This document shows, piece by piece, positions 1-8,100 of a stretch of DNA of 11,993 nucleotides. This stretch comes from an uncultured Eubacteriales bacterium. Its GTDB lineage: Bacteria; Bacillota; Clostridia; Oscillospirales; CAG-382. How positions within the stretch are numbered: position 1 is the stretch's first letter; the number at the start of each line of letters is the position of its first letter. Made by a program: the position numbers and the translations under genes. The stretch is taken from NCBI GenBank assembly GCA_934444645.1, contig CAKSCV010000039.1, positions 1 to 11,993 of the forward strand, read 5' to 3'. The notes under the pieces were generated by a model that was given only the letters and a program-made list of their open reading frames with translations, did no database searches and was not told the DNA's origin.

Positions 1-141
1 GAGGCCACCGGCCTGACCTCGCGCGAGGGCGTCTATGCCGGCGGCGACGCCGTCACCGGCGCTGCGACCGTTATCCTCGCTATGGGCGCCGGGAAAAATG
101 CAGCGGAAGCGATCGATGAATATTTGAAAAATAAACATTAA
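1..141 (+). CDS. gltA: Glutamate synthase small subunit, NADPH-binding (C-terminal fragment)
   Basis: The open frame runs from the window edge to a TAA at 139-141 and gives 46 residues. It contains TSREGVYAGGDAVTGAATVI followed by a stretch LAMGAGKNAAEAIDEYL. This is the characteristic C-terminal FAD/NAD-binding motif (GGD-x-x-TG-A) of the glutamate synthase small subunit and its relatives. That subunit moves electrons from NADPH through FAD and Fe-S centres to the large subunit, which makes glutamate from glutamine and 2-oxoglutarate in the cytoplasm. The N-terminus lies outside the window. Related flavoprotein oxidoreductases (the beta subunit of dihydropyrimidine dehydrogenase, or sulfide dehydrogenase/NfnB-type proteins) share this tail and cannot be fully excluded from 46 residues. 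Many clostridia name the single-subunit form gltA; gltD is the equivalent name elsewhere. Confidence 0.8.
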   Translation, partial: EATGLTSREGVYAGGDAVTGAATVILAMGAGKNAAEAIDEYLKNKH

Positions 142-158
142 AAAAGAATGCGGTTCTT

Positions 159-192
159 GCGCATAAAACGATCAAAATCAGCTGATATGCGC
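159..192. repeat. Loose inverted repeat GCGCATA / TATGCGC
   Basis: GCGCATA (159-165) and TATGCGC (186-192) are exact reverse complements separated by 20 bp. They lie just after the gltA-like stop codon. The same ATGCGC core recurs in the perfect hairpin at 214-243. A role in 3'-end formation or as an operator is possible; nothing in the sequence decides between them. Confidence 0.4.
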
Positions 193-213
193 GGAACACT
201 TTCGAAATTTGGC

Positions 214-243
214 GGCAAATGCGCAAAATTATGCGCATTTGCC
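214..243 (+). terminator. Perfect 12-bp inverted repeat, probable 3' end of the gltA-like transcript
   Basis: GGCAAATGCGCA (214-225) pairs perfectly with TGCGCATTTGCC (232-243) around a 6-nt AT loop. The following bases (ACTATTTGTTTG) are T-rich but not a clean U-tract, so as an intrinsic terminator it is only moderately convincing. It sits 19 bp upstream of the -35 box of the next promoter, so an operator or cruciform site is an alternative. Confidence 0.5.
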
Positions 244-261
244 ACTATTTGTTTGCGGATA

Positions 262-290
262 TTGTCAAAAAAATCGTTTTGTGTTACAAT
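262..290 (+). promoter_or_regulatory. Sigma-A-type promoter of the 1544-residue SLH protein
   Basis: A -35 box TTGTCA (262-267) and a -10 box TACAAT (285-290) are separated by exactly 17 bp. Transcription would start near 297, giving a 5' UTR of about 60 nt. The Shine-Dalgarno AAGGAG (345-350) lies 9 nt before the ATG at 360. An earlier ATG at 353 is in another frame and too close to that Shine-Dalgarno. Confidence 0.75.
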
Positions 291-359
291 ACAATATGAA
301 GAATAGCGATTGTGATATTCTGTCGCAAAAAACCATTCTACGAAAAGGAGATATGAAAC

Positions 360-3300
360 ATGAACCATGCAAAGAGACTTCTCGTTGGTGTCTTGCTTGC
401 TGCATCGCTTGCTGCGACGGCGTGTGCGTTTGAAAAAACAAACACTTACACACAAGGTCAGTTTACCGATGTGCCGCAGACCGAATGGTATGCCGCCGAA
501 GTGGCAAACACCTATGAACTCGGTCTTATGAACGGTGTCGGCGGCGGCCTGTTTTTGCCGGACGGCAACGTTACCGTCGCGGAGGCCATCACCATGGCAG
601 CACGCGCATCTGCCATCAACGCCGGAACGGCAATCGACACAAGCACCGGCGGCGAATGGTACACGCCGTATGTCAACTACGCCGTTGCCGCAGGCTTTGT
701 TAAGGAGGGTCAATTTGACAATTTTGACCGCCCGGCAAAGCGTTTTGAGGTCGCGTCGATCTTTAAGAGTGCGATGCCGGCCGATTATTTCACGGCAAAG
801 AACGAAGTGAAATCCATTCCCGACGTTTCGGAAAACAGTGCCTACGCCTCCGACCTTTTGACGCTCTACAAGGCCGGTGTTGTCATGGGCAGCGATTCCT
901 ACGGCAACTTTTTCCCGGAAAACAACATTACCCGTGCGGAGGCGGCTGCCATCATCAACCGCGTGGCACTTCCCGACAACCGCCTTTCCAAAACGCTTGA
1001 CAGCGTGTCGGAGGACGATGCTTATCTTCTTGTGACCAGCCGTTCGCCTTCGCTCGGCAACAGTCAGCACGGTCTCAAATCCGGGTGGCTGTATGACGGC
1101 CGCGGCGGTGCGCCGCTGACGTCGCTGGAAAGCTCGTATTCCTCTTTGGTGGATATCAGCACCGAAAACGGCACGGCGTATATCCGTGAGCTTAACAAGA
1201 CCACGACCGGCAAGGTTTTGCTTCGCACCTCGGTTTCTCTCGGCAAGAAAAACTATGAGGGCGCTTACATTGAATATCAGAACGAGACCGGCGACAGCGT
1301 TTATCAGCTAAAAGTGCTTGACGGCGCATGGCAGCTTTTGAATGCCGACGGAAGCTATACCAAGCTTGTCGATCTCGGTGAGAACCGTGCATTCTACTTC
1401 TATATTGTTCTCGATTTGGACAACAATCGCGCTGAGACTGTTATCGGCGATACGTCCTATGGCGTGCATCCGCTTGCCACCTCCGGTGAGAAGACCAATC
1501 TTGTGAACTTCCGTTTTGCGACGGATGAAAAGAGTACGGCTATCCTCACGCCCGGCTTCATCAAAATGACCGTAAACTACGGTGTTTACGAAAACTTTGA
1601 CGTTATGTCCGCAACCAAAAATATACTTCCTTACGGTTGGACGACGCTCGGCGGTGCCTATTCCGCAAGCTCTGCCTTAAAACTTCCCGGAAACAGCTCG
1701 GCTATGACCCAATTCGACCCGGTAAGCGGCAAGATTATTGCCGAATTCATCGCATGGCAGCCGGGCGGCGAAAGCTTTACCTATGATCTGCGCAGCGGTG
1801 CCAAGACGATTGCTGCCGTTTCTGCCGATGCAAACAATTACTATGTCAACGGCACCAAGGTTTACGATAATTATGTAAAGAACCTCTGGTATCGCTTCCG
1901 TTTAGAGCTTGACACCGAAACGCAGAAAATGCTTGTCAAGGTCAACGGCCGCAAGGTCGGTGAGGTCGATTTTGCCGACAGCACCACCTCAGTGGATAAC
2001 TTTGTCGTATCCAACCTTTCGGACACCGAAATTTCCATGGATACCTTTAAGGTATACCGCTATGTGGAGCATGAGGACTATGTTCCGGCTCCCGTAAAGC
2101 CGGTCGGTGAGGACAAATACACCGTCGGCATGAACGTCTGCTCGCTGTGGGTCAATGAGCTGCATGCCGGTTGGGGCACTGTTTCGGCACACGACGACCT
2201 TACGCCGGTCCTCGGCTACTACGACGAGGGCAATCCCGAAACCGCCGACTGGGAAATCAAATACCTTGTTGAACACGGCATCGATTTCGGTGCATACTGC
2301 ATCTATTTCGGCACAAACAATATGCATGACGGTGTCATCAATATCGATAGCGAGAGAAACCATCTCTTCAACGGCTTCATGAACGCAAAGTATTCGGAGA
2401 TGTCCAAATATGCCGTTCTCTGGGAAGCCGGAAATGCCTCTTCACCGACCAACTTTGAAGCGTTCAAGAACAACTATGTCCCGTTCTTTATCGAGAATTT
2501 CTTCAAGGACGACCGCTACATGACCATCGGCAACAAGCCGTTGCTTTGCGTGTTCGGCTGGAGAGATATGGCAAAGCGTGCCGGCGGTGAAGAAAACGTC
2601 AAGAAGATGTTTGACTACCTCGAAGAAGAGGTCAAAAAGCTCGGCTTTGACGGCATGATCTATCTTGCCTGCGATTCCTCCAACAACACCATGATGAACA
2701 TGGGCTTTGACGGTAGCTATGCATATAACTGGGGCACCTCCGGTTCGTCGCTTTCCTACACGAAGAATGCGATCTTAAACAGCGCTAAGTTTACCGGTAT
2801 GTACACCGTTCCGACCATCTCCGTCGGCTTTAACAATGTCGCTTGGAGCGGTTCGGAGACCCGTCATCCGATGATGTCGTTTGCCGATTATGCCGCCGCA
2901 CAAAAGTGGGTCAAGGAGGAATATCTCCCGACCTACGCCAAGGAAAACTGGCAGAAGAATTTCGTCATGCTCTCGACCTGGAACGAATACGGCGAAGGCA
3001 CGTATCTTATGCCGACAGCCGGCGAAAACGGCTTTGGCTATCTCGACGCACTCCGCGAAGCCTATACCGACGAAAAGGCCGACAAGGCGGTCAATACCGC
3101 TCCGACGGCTGCACAAAAAGCACGTATCAACCGGATGTATCCCCAGTACCGTCATCTGCTTCGCCGCGACGGCGTTGTAAATGAAATGGCCGACACCTCC
3201 AAGCTTTCGGCGGTTGCTTCCCTTGAATTCACAAGCAAAGAAGGCTTCGGCGTTGCCAATATCGAAAATATCGAGTTTACGCCGAACGGTGCATTCGGTA

Positions 3301-4994
3301 CGTCCAAAGGCGACGCGCTCATCGATAAGACCATTTCCTGCAACTATACGCTTGATAAGGTTCCGGCTATCCGCATTACCATGCAGGCAAAGAAGGGCGA
3401 GATCGCACAGCTCTTCTTTATGACCACAGACAACCTGAACCCGGCGGAGGCGCGTTCCTTTAAGTTTGAGATCACCTCCGACGAAATGACCGAATATGTC
3501 ATCAATGCCTCTGCAAACTCCAATTGGCGCGGCAAGATCGCCAAGCTCCGCATCGACCCGGTTGACGGCGCAGGCAAGACCTTCGGCGTGAAATCCATTG
3601 AGCTTCTTGCCGATACCACCTCCGCTCCGACGGAAATGATTATCGACGGTCAAAAGGTCGAAAACTTCTTTAAGCCGGTTAAATCCGAAAAGGGCGATAT
3701 GCTCATTGCCTTTGACCCGCGTCAGGCGATCGACTACCGTCTTGATATCTTCCACGTCTGGAACAAGGATAAGGGCGAGCTGACGATCAACATGAAGAAG
3801 CATGTCATCCTCCTGACGGTCGGCAGCGACAAGTACACCGTGGACGGAAAAACCAAGGAACTCGGCTACAAGCTCCCGTCGATCGACGGACTTCCGTATC
3901 TTCCGATCGAGAAATTCTGCGCCGATGTCGGCTATGCCTATGCGGTCGACGAAAAGGGCAGAATCAACGTGGAAACCGACAATAAGTGGTACTACGATAA
4001 GCTTTCCGAACGTAAGGACGGCGAGTGGCAATTCGATCTCACCGGCGATACCGAAGGCTGGACCAGCGGCTTTATGGGACTTTCGGTTGCCAATGAAGGC
4101 CATATGTCAGCCGTTTCTCTCTCGGACAGCACCGACCCGACCATCATGTCGGCCAAGGGCATTAACCTCCCGGCTGAAAAGTACGTAAGACTGGAATACC
4201 GTGTGCGTTACAGCTATTCCGGCCAGTATCATAAGGACAGAGACACCGAGTTCTTGACCATGTACTTCATCACCAATAACGACCAAAACTGGTCGGAAAG
4301 CAAGACCTTAAAGGTAAAACTCAAGGGCAAGAGCAGCGACGGCGCATGGGAGGAATATGCAGTCGATACCGCCTCCAACGCGCTTTGGAAGGATACCATT
4401 ACCCAGCTCCGTTTCGACCCGTTTGATGCGATCGGCGAAATCGATATCGATTATATCCGTTTTGTGGTTGACCCGAACTACGTTGACCCGGGCGAAGCCC
4501 CGTTTGCTATCCGCAACGGCGACGCCGAAGGCTCGACAGTTGCTTTCTCGGATACACACGGCAAAATAAAAATCGTCAAAGATCCGGATAACAGCAATAA
4601 CCGTTGCTATGTTCTCCCGTGCGACGATATTCAGATTTGGCTGTATGCAAAACAGTCTTGCACCTTTAAGCCGGGCGCGACCTATAAGGTCAGTATGGAC
4701 GTCCGCCTGTACGGCCACGGCACGGATACGGCTCTTGACCCGTCGTTCAAGGGCGAAATTCTTGCCAATATGCAGTACAGCGACCCGGATATCGGCAAAA
4801 ATGACCATGTCATCAAAAACATCTTCTTAACGGCAGGCGATGGCTGGAAGAAATTCGAATTCGAGTTTACCGTGAACCCGAACAGCGAAGACCGCGGTGC
4901 GGATATGTTCACCATTTACTCCAACCCGGTGAACGGAATCGGCGTCGGCTATTATTTCGATAACATCGTTGTCGAAGAAATCCTTCCCGATTAA
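360..4994 (+). CDS. Exported SLH-anchored, GH99-like (WbsX-type) multidomain glycan-active protein A
   Basis: This is a 1544-residue surface protein. Residues 1-23 form a signal peptide with hydrophobic core LLVGVLLAASLAATA and cleavage after ACA. Three SLH repeats follow (about 35-85, 98-142 and 151-203; the third has the canonical TRAE at 191-194), predicted to bind pyruvylated secondary wall polymer. Two concanavalin/laminin-G-like sandwiches lie at about 209-412 and 419-566. The central domain (about 586-905) resembles the GH99-like WbsX family: LGYYDEG near 619-624, FDGMI in the middle, and WNEYGEG at 874-880. E876 and E879 have the same three-residue spacing as the catalytic glutamate pair of GH99 endo-mannosidases. 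After it come a beta-sandwich (about 945-1085), a copper-amine-oxidase-N-like module (about 1088-1204), a galactose-binding-like sandwich (about 1213-1378) and a CBM4/9-like C-terminus (about 1380-1544). Its substrate cannot be read from sequence; alpha-mannan or another alpha-linked glycan is a guess. It is monocistronic and ends at a strong terminator. Confidence 0.88.
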   Translation: MNHAKRLLVGVLLAASLAATACAFEKTNTYTQGQFTDVPQTEWYAAEVANTYELGLMNGVGGGLFLPDGNVTVAEAITMAARASAINAGTAIDTSTGGEWYTPYVNYAVAAGFVKEGQFDNFDRPAKRFEVASIFKSAMPADYFTAKNEVKSIPDVSENSAYASDLLTLYKAGVVMGSDSYGNFFPENNITRAEAAAIINRVALPDNRLSKTLDSVSEDDAYLLVTSRSPSLGNSQHGLKSGWLYDGRGGAPLTSLESSYSSLVDISTENGTAYIRELNKTTTGKVLLRTSVSLGKKNYEGAYIEYQNETGDSVYQLKVLDGAWQLLNADGSYTKLVDLGENRAFYFYIVLDLDNNRAETVIGDTSYGVHPLATSGEKTNLVNFRFATDEKSTAILTPGFIKMTVNYGVYENFDVMSATKNILPYGWTTLGGAYSASSALKLPGNSSAMTQFDPVSGKIIAEFIAWQPGGESFTYDLRSGAKTIAAVSADANNYYVNGTKVYDNYVKNLWYRFRLELDTETQKMLVKVNGRKVGEVDFADSTTSVDNFVVSNLSDTEISMDTFKVYRYVEHEDYVPAPVKPVGEDKYTVGMNVCSLWVNELHAGWGTVSAHDDLTPVLGYYDEGNPETADWEIKYLVEHGIDFGAYCIYFGTNNMHDGVINIDSERNHLFNGFMNAKYSEMSKYAVLWEAGNASSPTNFEAFKNNYVPFFIENFFKDDRYMTIGNKPLLCVFGWRDMAKRAGGEENVKKMFDYLEEEVKKLGFDGMIYLACDSSNNTMMNMGFDGSYAYNWGTSGSSLSYTKNAILNSAKFTGMYTVPTISVGFNNVAWSGSETRHPMMSFADYAAAQKWVKEEYLPTYAKENWQKNFVMLSTWNEYGEGTYLMPTAGENGFGYLDALREAYTDEKADKAVNTAPTAAQKARINRMYPQYRHLLRRDGVVNEMADTSKLSAVASLEFTSKEGFGVANIENIEFTPNGAFGTSKGDALIDKTISCNYTLDKVPAIRITMQAKKGEIAQLFFMTTDNLNPAEARSFKFEITSDEMTEYVINASANSNWRGKIAKLRIDPVDGAGKTFGVKSIELLADTTSAPTEMIIDGQKVENFFKPVKSEKGDMLIAFDPRQAIDYRLDIFHVWNKDKGELTINMKKHVILLTVGSDKYTVDGKTKELGYKLPSIDGLPYLPIEKFCADVGYAYAVDEKGRINVETDNKWYYDKLSERKDGEWQFDLTGDTEGWTSGFMGLSVANEGHMSAVSLSDSTDPTIMSAKGINLPAEKYVRLEYRVRYSYSGQYHKDRDTEFLTMYFITNNDQNWSESKTLKVKLKGKSSDGAWEEYAVDTASNALWKDTITQLRFDPFDAIGEIDIDYIRFVVDPNYVDPGEAPFAIRNGDAEGSTVAFSDTHGKIKIVKDPDNSNNRCYVLPCDDIQIWLYAKQSCTFKPGATYKVSMDVRLYGHGTDTALDPSFKGEILANMQYSDPDIGKNDHVIKNIFLTAGDGWKKFEFEFTVNPNSEDRGADMFTIYSNPVNGIGVGYYFDNIVVEEILPD

Positions 4995-5049
4995 ACGCAG
5001 GTGCTTTCCGTGAAAGAATGCACGGAAAAGCAAGTAAATCATGAAAAAA

Positions 5050-5090
5050 CTCCTGCGGCGGAAGAAATCTTCTGCTGCAGGAGAATTTTT
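5050..5090. terminator. Bidirectional intrinsic terminator between the convergent SLH genes
   Basis: CTCCTGCGGCGGAAGA (5050-5065) pairs with TCTTCTGCTGCAGGAG (5068-5083) over its full length with two G.U pairs. A T-run (5086-5090) follows on the + strand. A run of six A (5044-5049) precedes it, which reads as T6 on the - strand. It can therefore stop transcripts arriving from both genes. The two wobbles are G.U on the + transcript but become A-C mismatches on the - transcript, so it should fold better in + RNA. Confidence 0.85.
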
Positions 5091-5092
5091 AT

Positions 5093-5142
5093 GCCCCGGG
5101 CGATCGTTTGTCAAAACAATCGCCCGGGGCAATTCGTTTTTT
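5093..5142 (+). terminator. Second intrinsic terminator in the convergent gap
   Basis: GCCCCGGGCGAT (5093-5104) pairs perfectly with ATCGCCCGGGGC (5119-5130), with a possible inner GTTT/AAAC extension. AATTCG and six T (5137-5142) follow on the + strand. No T-run follows on the - strand, so a - strand transcript would rely on the hairpin at 5050-5083. Confidence 0.75.
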
Positions 5143-5153
5143 GTGCTGAATGC

Positions 5154-8100
5154 TTAAGCCTTTTTCACGATAAGATTATCGATCATATAGCCGACACCCT
5201 CATCGCCGACCGGGTTGGAATAGAACGTAAACTGGTCGTCGGAACGCGAGGTGGCATTTTCGGGAATTTCAAAGCTGAATTCCCAATGTCTCCAATCGTC
5301 GCTCGAGTTCAAGGTAACGTTGCTGCCGGGGAAGGTGATGTGGTCGATCTTGCCGTCGGCATCCAAATAACGGACGTTGCAGAAGATCTGCGTGGTCACG
5401 TCGCTTGCCTTGGTGGGAGTACCAGTGAGCTTGATGTCCAACGAAACGTTATATTTGGTGCCGGGCGTGAACTGTACGACTTGACCCATATAGGTCCAAA
5501 TCTTGCCTTCAGCCGGAGTGACGCGCCATACATTGCCCATCTTCTTATCTTCGTAAATTTCGATGGTGCCGTTGGCTTTGCTGGTTGTGAAAGCGTTGGA
5601 AGCCGTCAGATCCTCGGCATCGCCGTTTTCAAGAAGAATGCCTTGTGAAAGCCGTTCTTCTTCCTTCTTCTTTCGTTCCTCTTCTTTCCGCTTGTTTTCT
5701 TCGATCAAAGCCGCATTTTTTTCGGCAAGCTTTTCATCCATCACAAAGCGGATGTAATCGATGTCAAAGTGGCCGCCGCAGCTTATGGGGTCAACACGAA
5801 TCTGCGTGACCTTGCCGGTCCAAGAGTCTTTTTCGGAGAAATCGAAAACATATTCGTTGACTTTGCCGCCGGAGGTTTGTCCGTTTAACACAACAAGAGC
5901 ACTCTTATCCTGTGACAGAGCGGGATCGACATCGGTTGCGTAATACACTTCAATTTTCGTGTTGTCCGTGTCAAGAAGCTCATACTTCATGCCGACAACG
6001 ATTTTGTTGCAGAGCAGCGTGTCCAACGAAATGCCGGTCAACGCAAGACGCGGGTCGTAGGGAACGGCATCGCCCACACGTTCTACCGCATCGCCCGAGA
6101 GGAAGCCGTTTTGTACATAGGCGGTCGTCGAGTAGCCGACAAAGCCCTCTAAATCGCCCGGTACTTCGAATTCATACTGGTAGGCCACACGATCCTTGGC
6201 GATCTCTTCAAACTTCTTGTCAAGGCTCGATACCGTTAACGTGTTGTTTTCGAAGGTGTAGTTGGTTTCATCCAGCTTGTACAGCATGAATAACGGTATT
6301 ACCGGCAGTCCGTCGCGCAGCGTGAATTTTTCGGCAAGCGTAACGTCTTTGCCGTCTACCTTGGCGGTATTGCTGTCTACGGTAAAGATCACTTCGTGGT
6401 CTTTTTTGGTGACGATGCGAAGCACGCCGGTGTAGCGGCTCCATTCATAATAGTAGTTGTTGAGGCTGAAGAAGCCGTCAAACGCACTTGCCGCCACATA
6501 CAGCTCGTCGTTTTTCAAAATCGGATTGAACGGTGCTTTGTAATCCACCTTGTCAATCGTGATCTGGATCTTGTCCTTCGGATCGATGGTTTCATCCGTT
6601 TCCGTGCCTAAGCGTTTGATGCTGGTCTTGGAGGTGGGATACATATGGCACAGACGTGCCTTTTGGTTGTCGGTCGGATACATGTTGCCCGAATGGTCGG
6701 TCACGCCGGAAATGACTTCAGCAACGTTTTCAAGGTAGCCGAATCCGTGGAGTCCCTTGCACGGCATGACGTACGTGCCTTCACCGTATTCGTTCCAGGT
6801 GGAAACGATGAGCGTCTTGGCTTTCCAGCCGGTCTGCTTGGTGAGGTAATCGTTCTTGATGTATTCGAGAACCTTCTTATGGTCTTCGAGGGAAATGAGC
6901 GGCTTGCGCGAGCCCGACCAGCCGACATTGTTAAAGCCGACCGAAACGGCAGGGATGATGTGAAGCACACCGTAGGAGGCATTCTTTTGCAAACGGGCGA
7001 CGGAGGCGTCATAATTGTTGCCGTCCTGTCCCCAGTGGTAAGCATAAGCACCCGAAGCACCGATGTTTGCCATGGCGGTAAAGGTTGCAGCATCCTGTGC
7101 ATGGCCGTCGGCAAAGAACAGCATAACGCCGTCGAAGCCGTGTGCCTTCGCGTCGTCGTTCATAAACCGGAGGGCTTCTAAGGTCGCTTCGTCTGTGCCG
7201 CCGAACGCCTTTTTGAAATTCTGATAATTCCATGCGGTAAAGACAAGCTTGTTGTCAATGGTGTAGAAACGATCGTCCAAGAAGTAGTAGTCCATCCAGT
7301 ATGACCAGATGTAATTCTTGAACTGCTCAAGGTTTTCCGAGCCGACAGCCGAGTTTTCCCACATGAACGTAAATTTGATCTTGTCGGAATATTCGGCGTT
7401 GAAGAAGCCGTCGTGAAGCGCATAGCTGAGACTGCTGCGCTTGATTGGTTCGGTTTGATTGCTCGACGGCGTGTACCAGCAATAGTGTTGAACGTCAATG
7501 CCGTTTTCCACCATGAACTTGATTTCCCAGTCGGCAACCTCCGGAATGCCCTCATCGTAGTAACCGAGAGCCGGTTCGATGTCGGAGAATGCACTTAACG
7601 CGCCCCAGCCGAAGTGAGAACCTTCGTGCCACAGCGAGCAGATGTTCATCCATACGTCGTAGCCGTCGTCATTTACCGGCACGGGAACCGGGCAGTAGTC
7701 GTCGTGGTCGTGCGTCATAAAGACCTTGGCATCGTCGAAATACACCGTGCCGCCGGTCGCACCGATCGTGATGTTGTCCACTGTCGGAAGAGCGGCAGAG
7801 AGGGCGAATTCGCCGACCTTCTTGCCGTTGACCTTGTAAAGAACCGTGCCGTTTACGGTGTCGGCTTCAATACGAAGAGTCTGCCAGATGTTGTTGGTAT
7901 GATGGCGCAGCTTGGTGCCGTCGGGTGCATAAACGCCATTGGCGTCAAGCGAAAGCTTTGCAATCGAGGTATCGCCGCTGTTGAGCGAGATATAACCGGT
8001 ATCGTCGGCAGTCGGGAAAAGCATATACGCTTCGTAAACGACCGAGCCGGAAACCGGCTTGAAGGACTTCTTGGCAACGCTGTCTTTTTCGAGCCGTGCG

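Noticed and set aside
360..430. Lipoprotein signal for protein A because of Cys22
   Set aside because: Residues before the Cys (A-T-A) make a poor lipobox, a signal peptidase I site ACA follows directly, and paralogue B has no Cys here.
138..1070. A 310-codon open frame on the - strand
   Set aside because: It lies antisense to the signal peptide and SLH region of protein A, has a basic low-complexity composition, and matches no family I recognise; it is a shadow of codon bias in the real gene.
2775..4103. A 442-codon open frame on the - strand
   Set aside because: It is fully antisense to the catalytic and following domains of protein A, which has clear family motifs. Long antisense frames are common opposite codon-biased genes.
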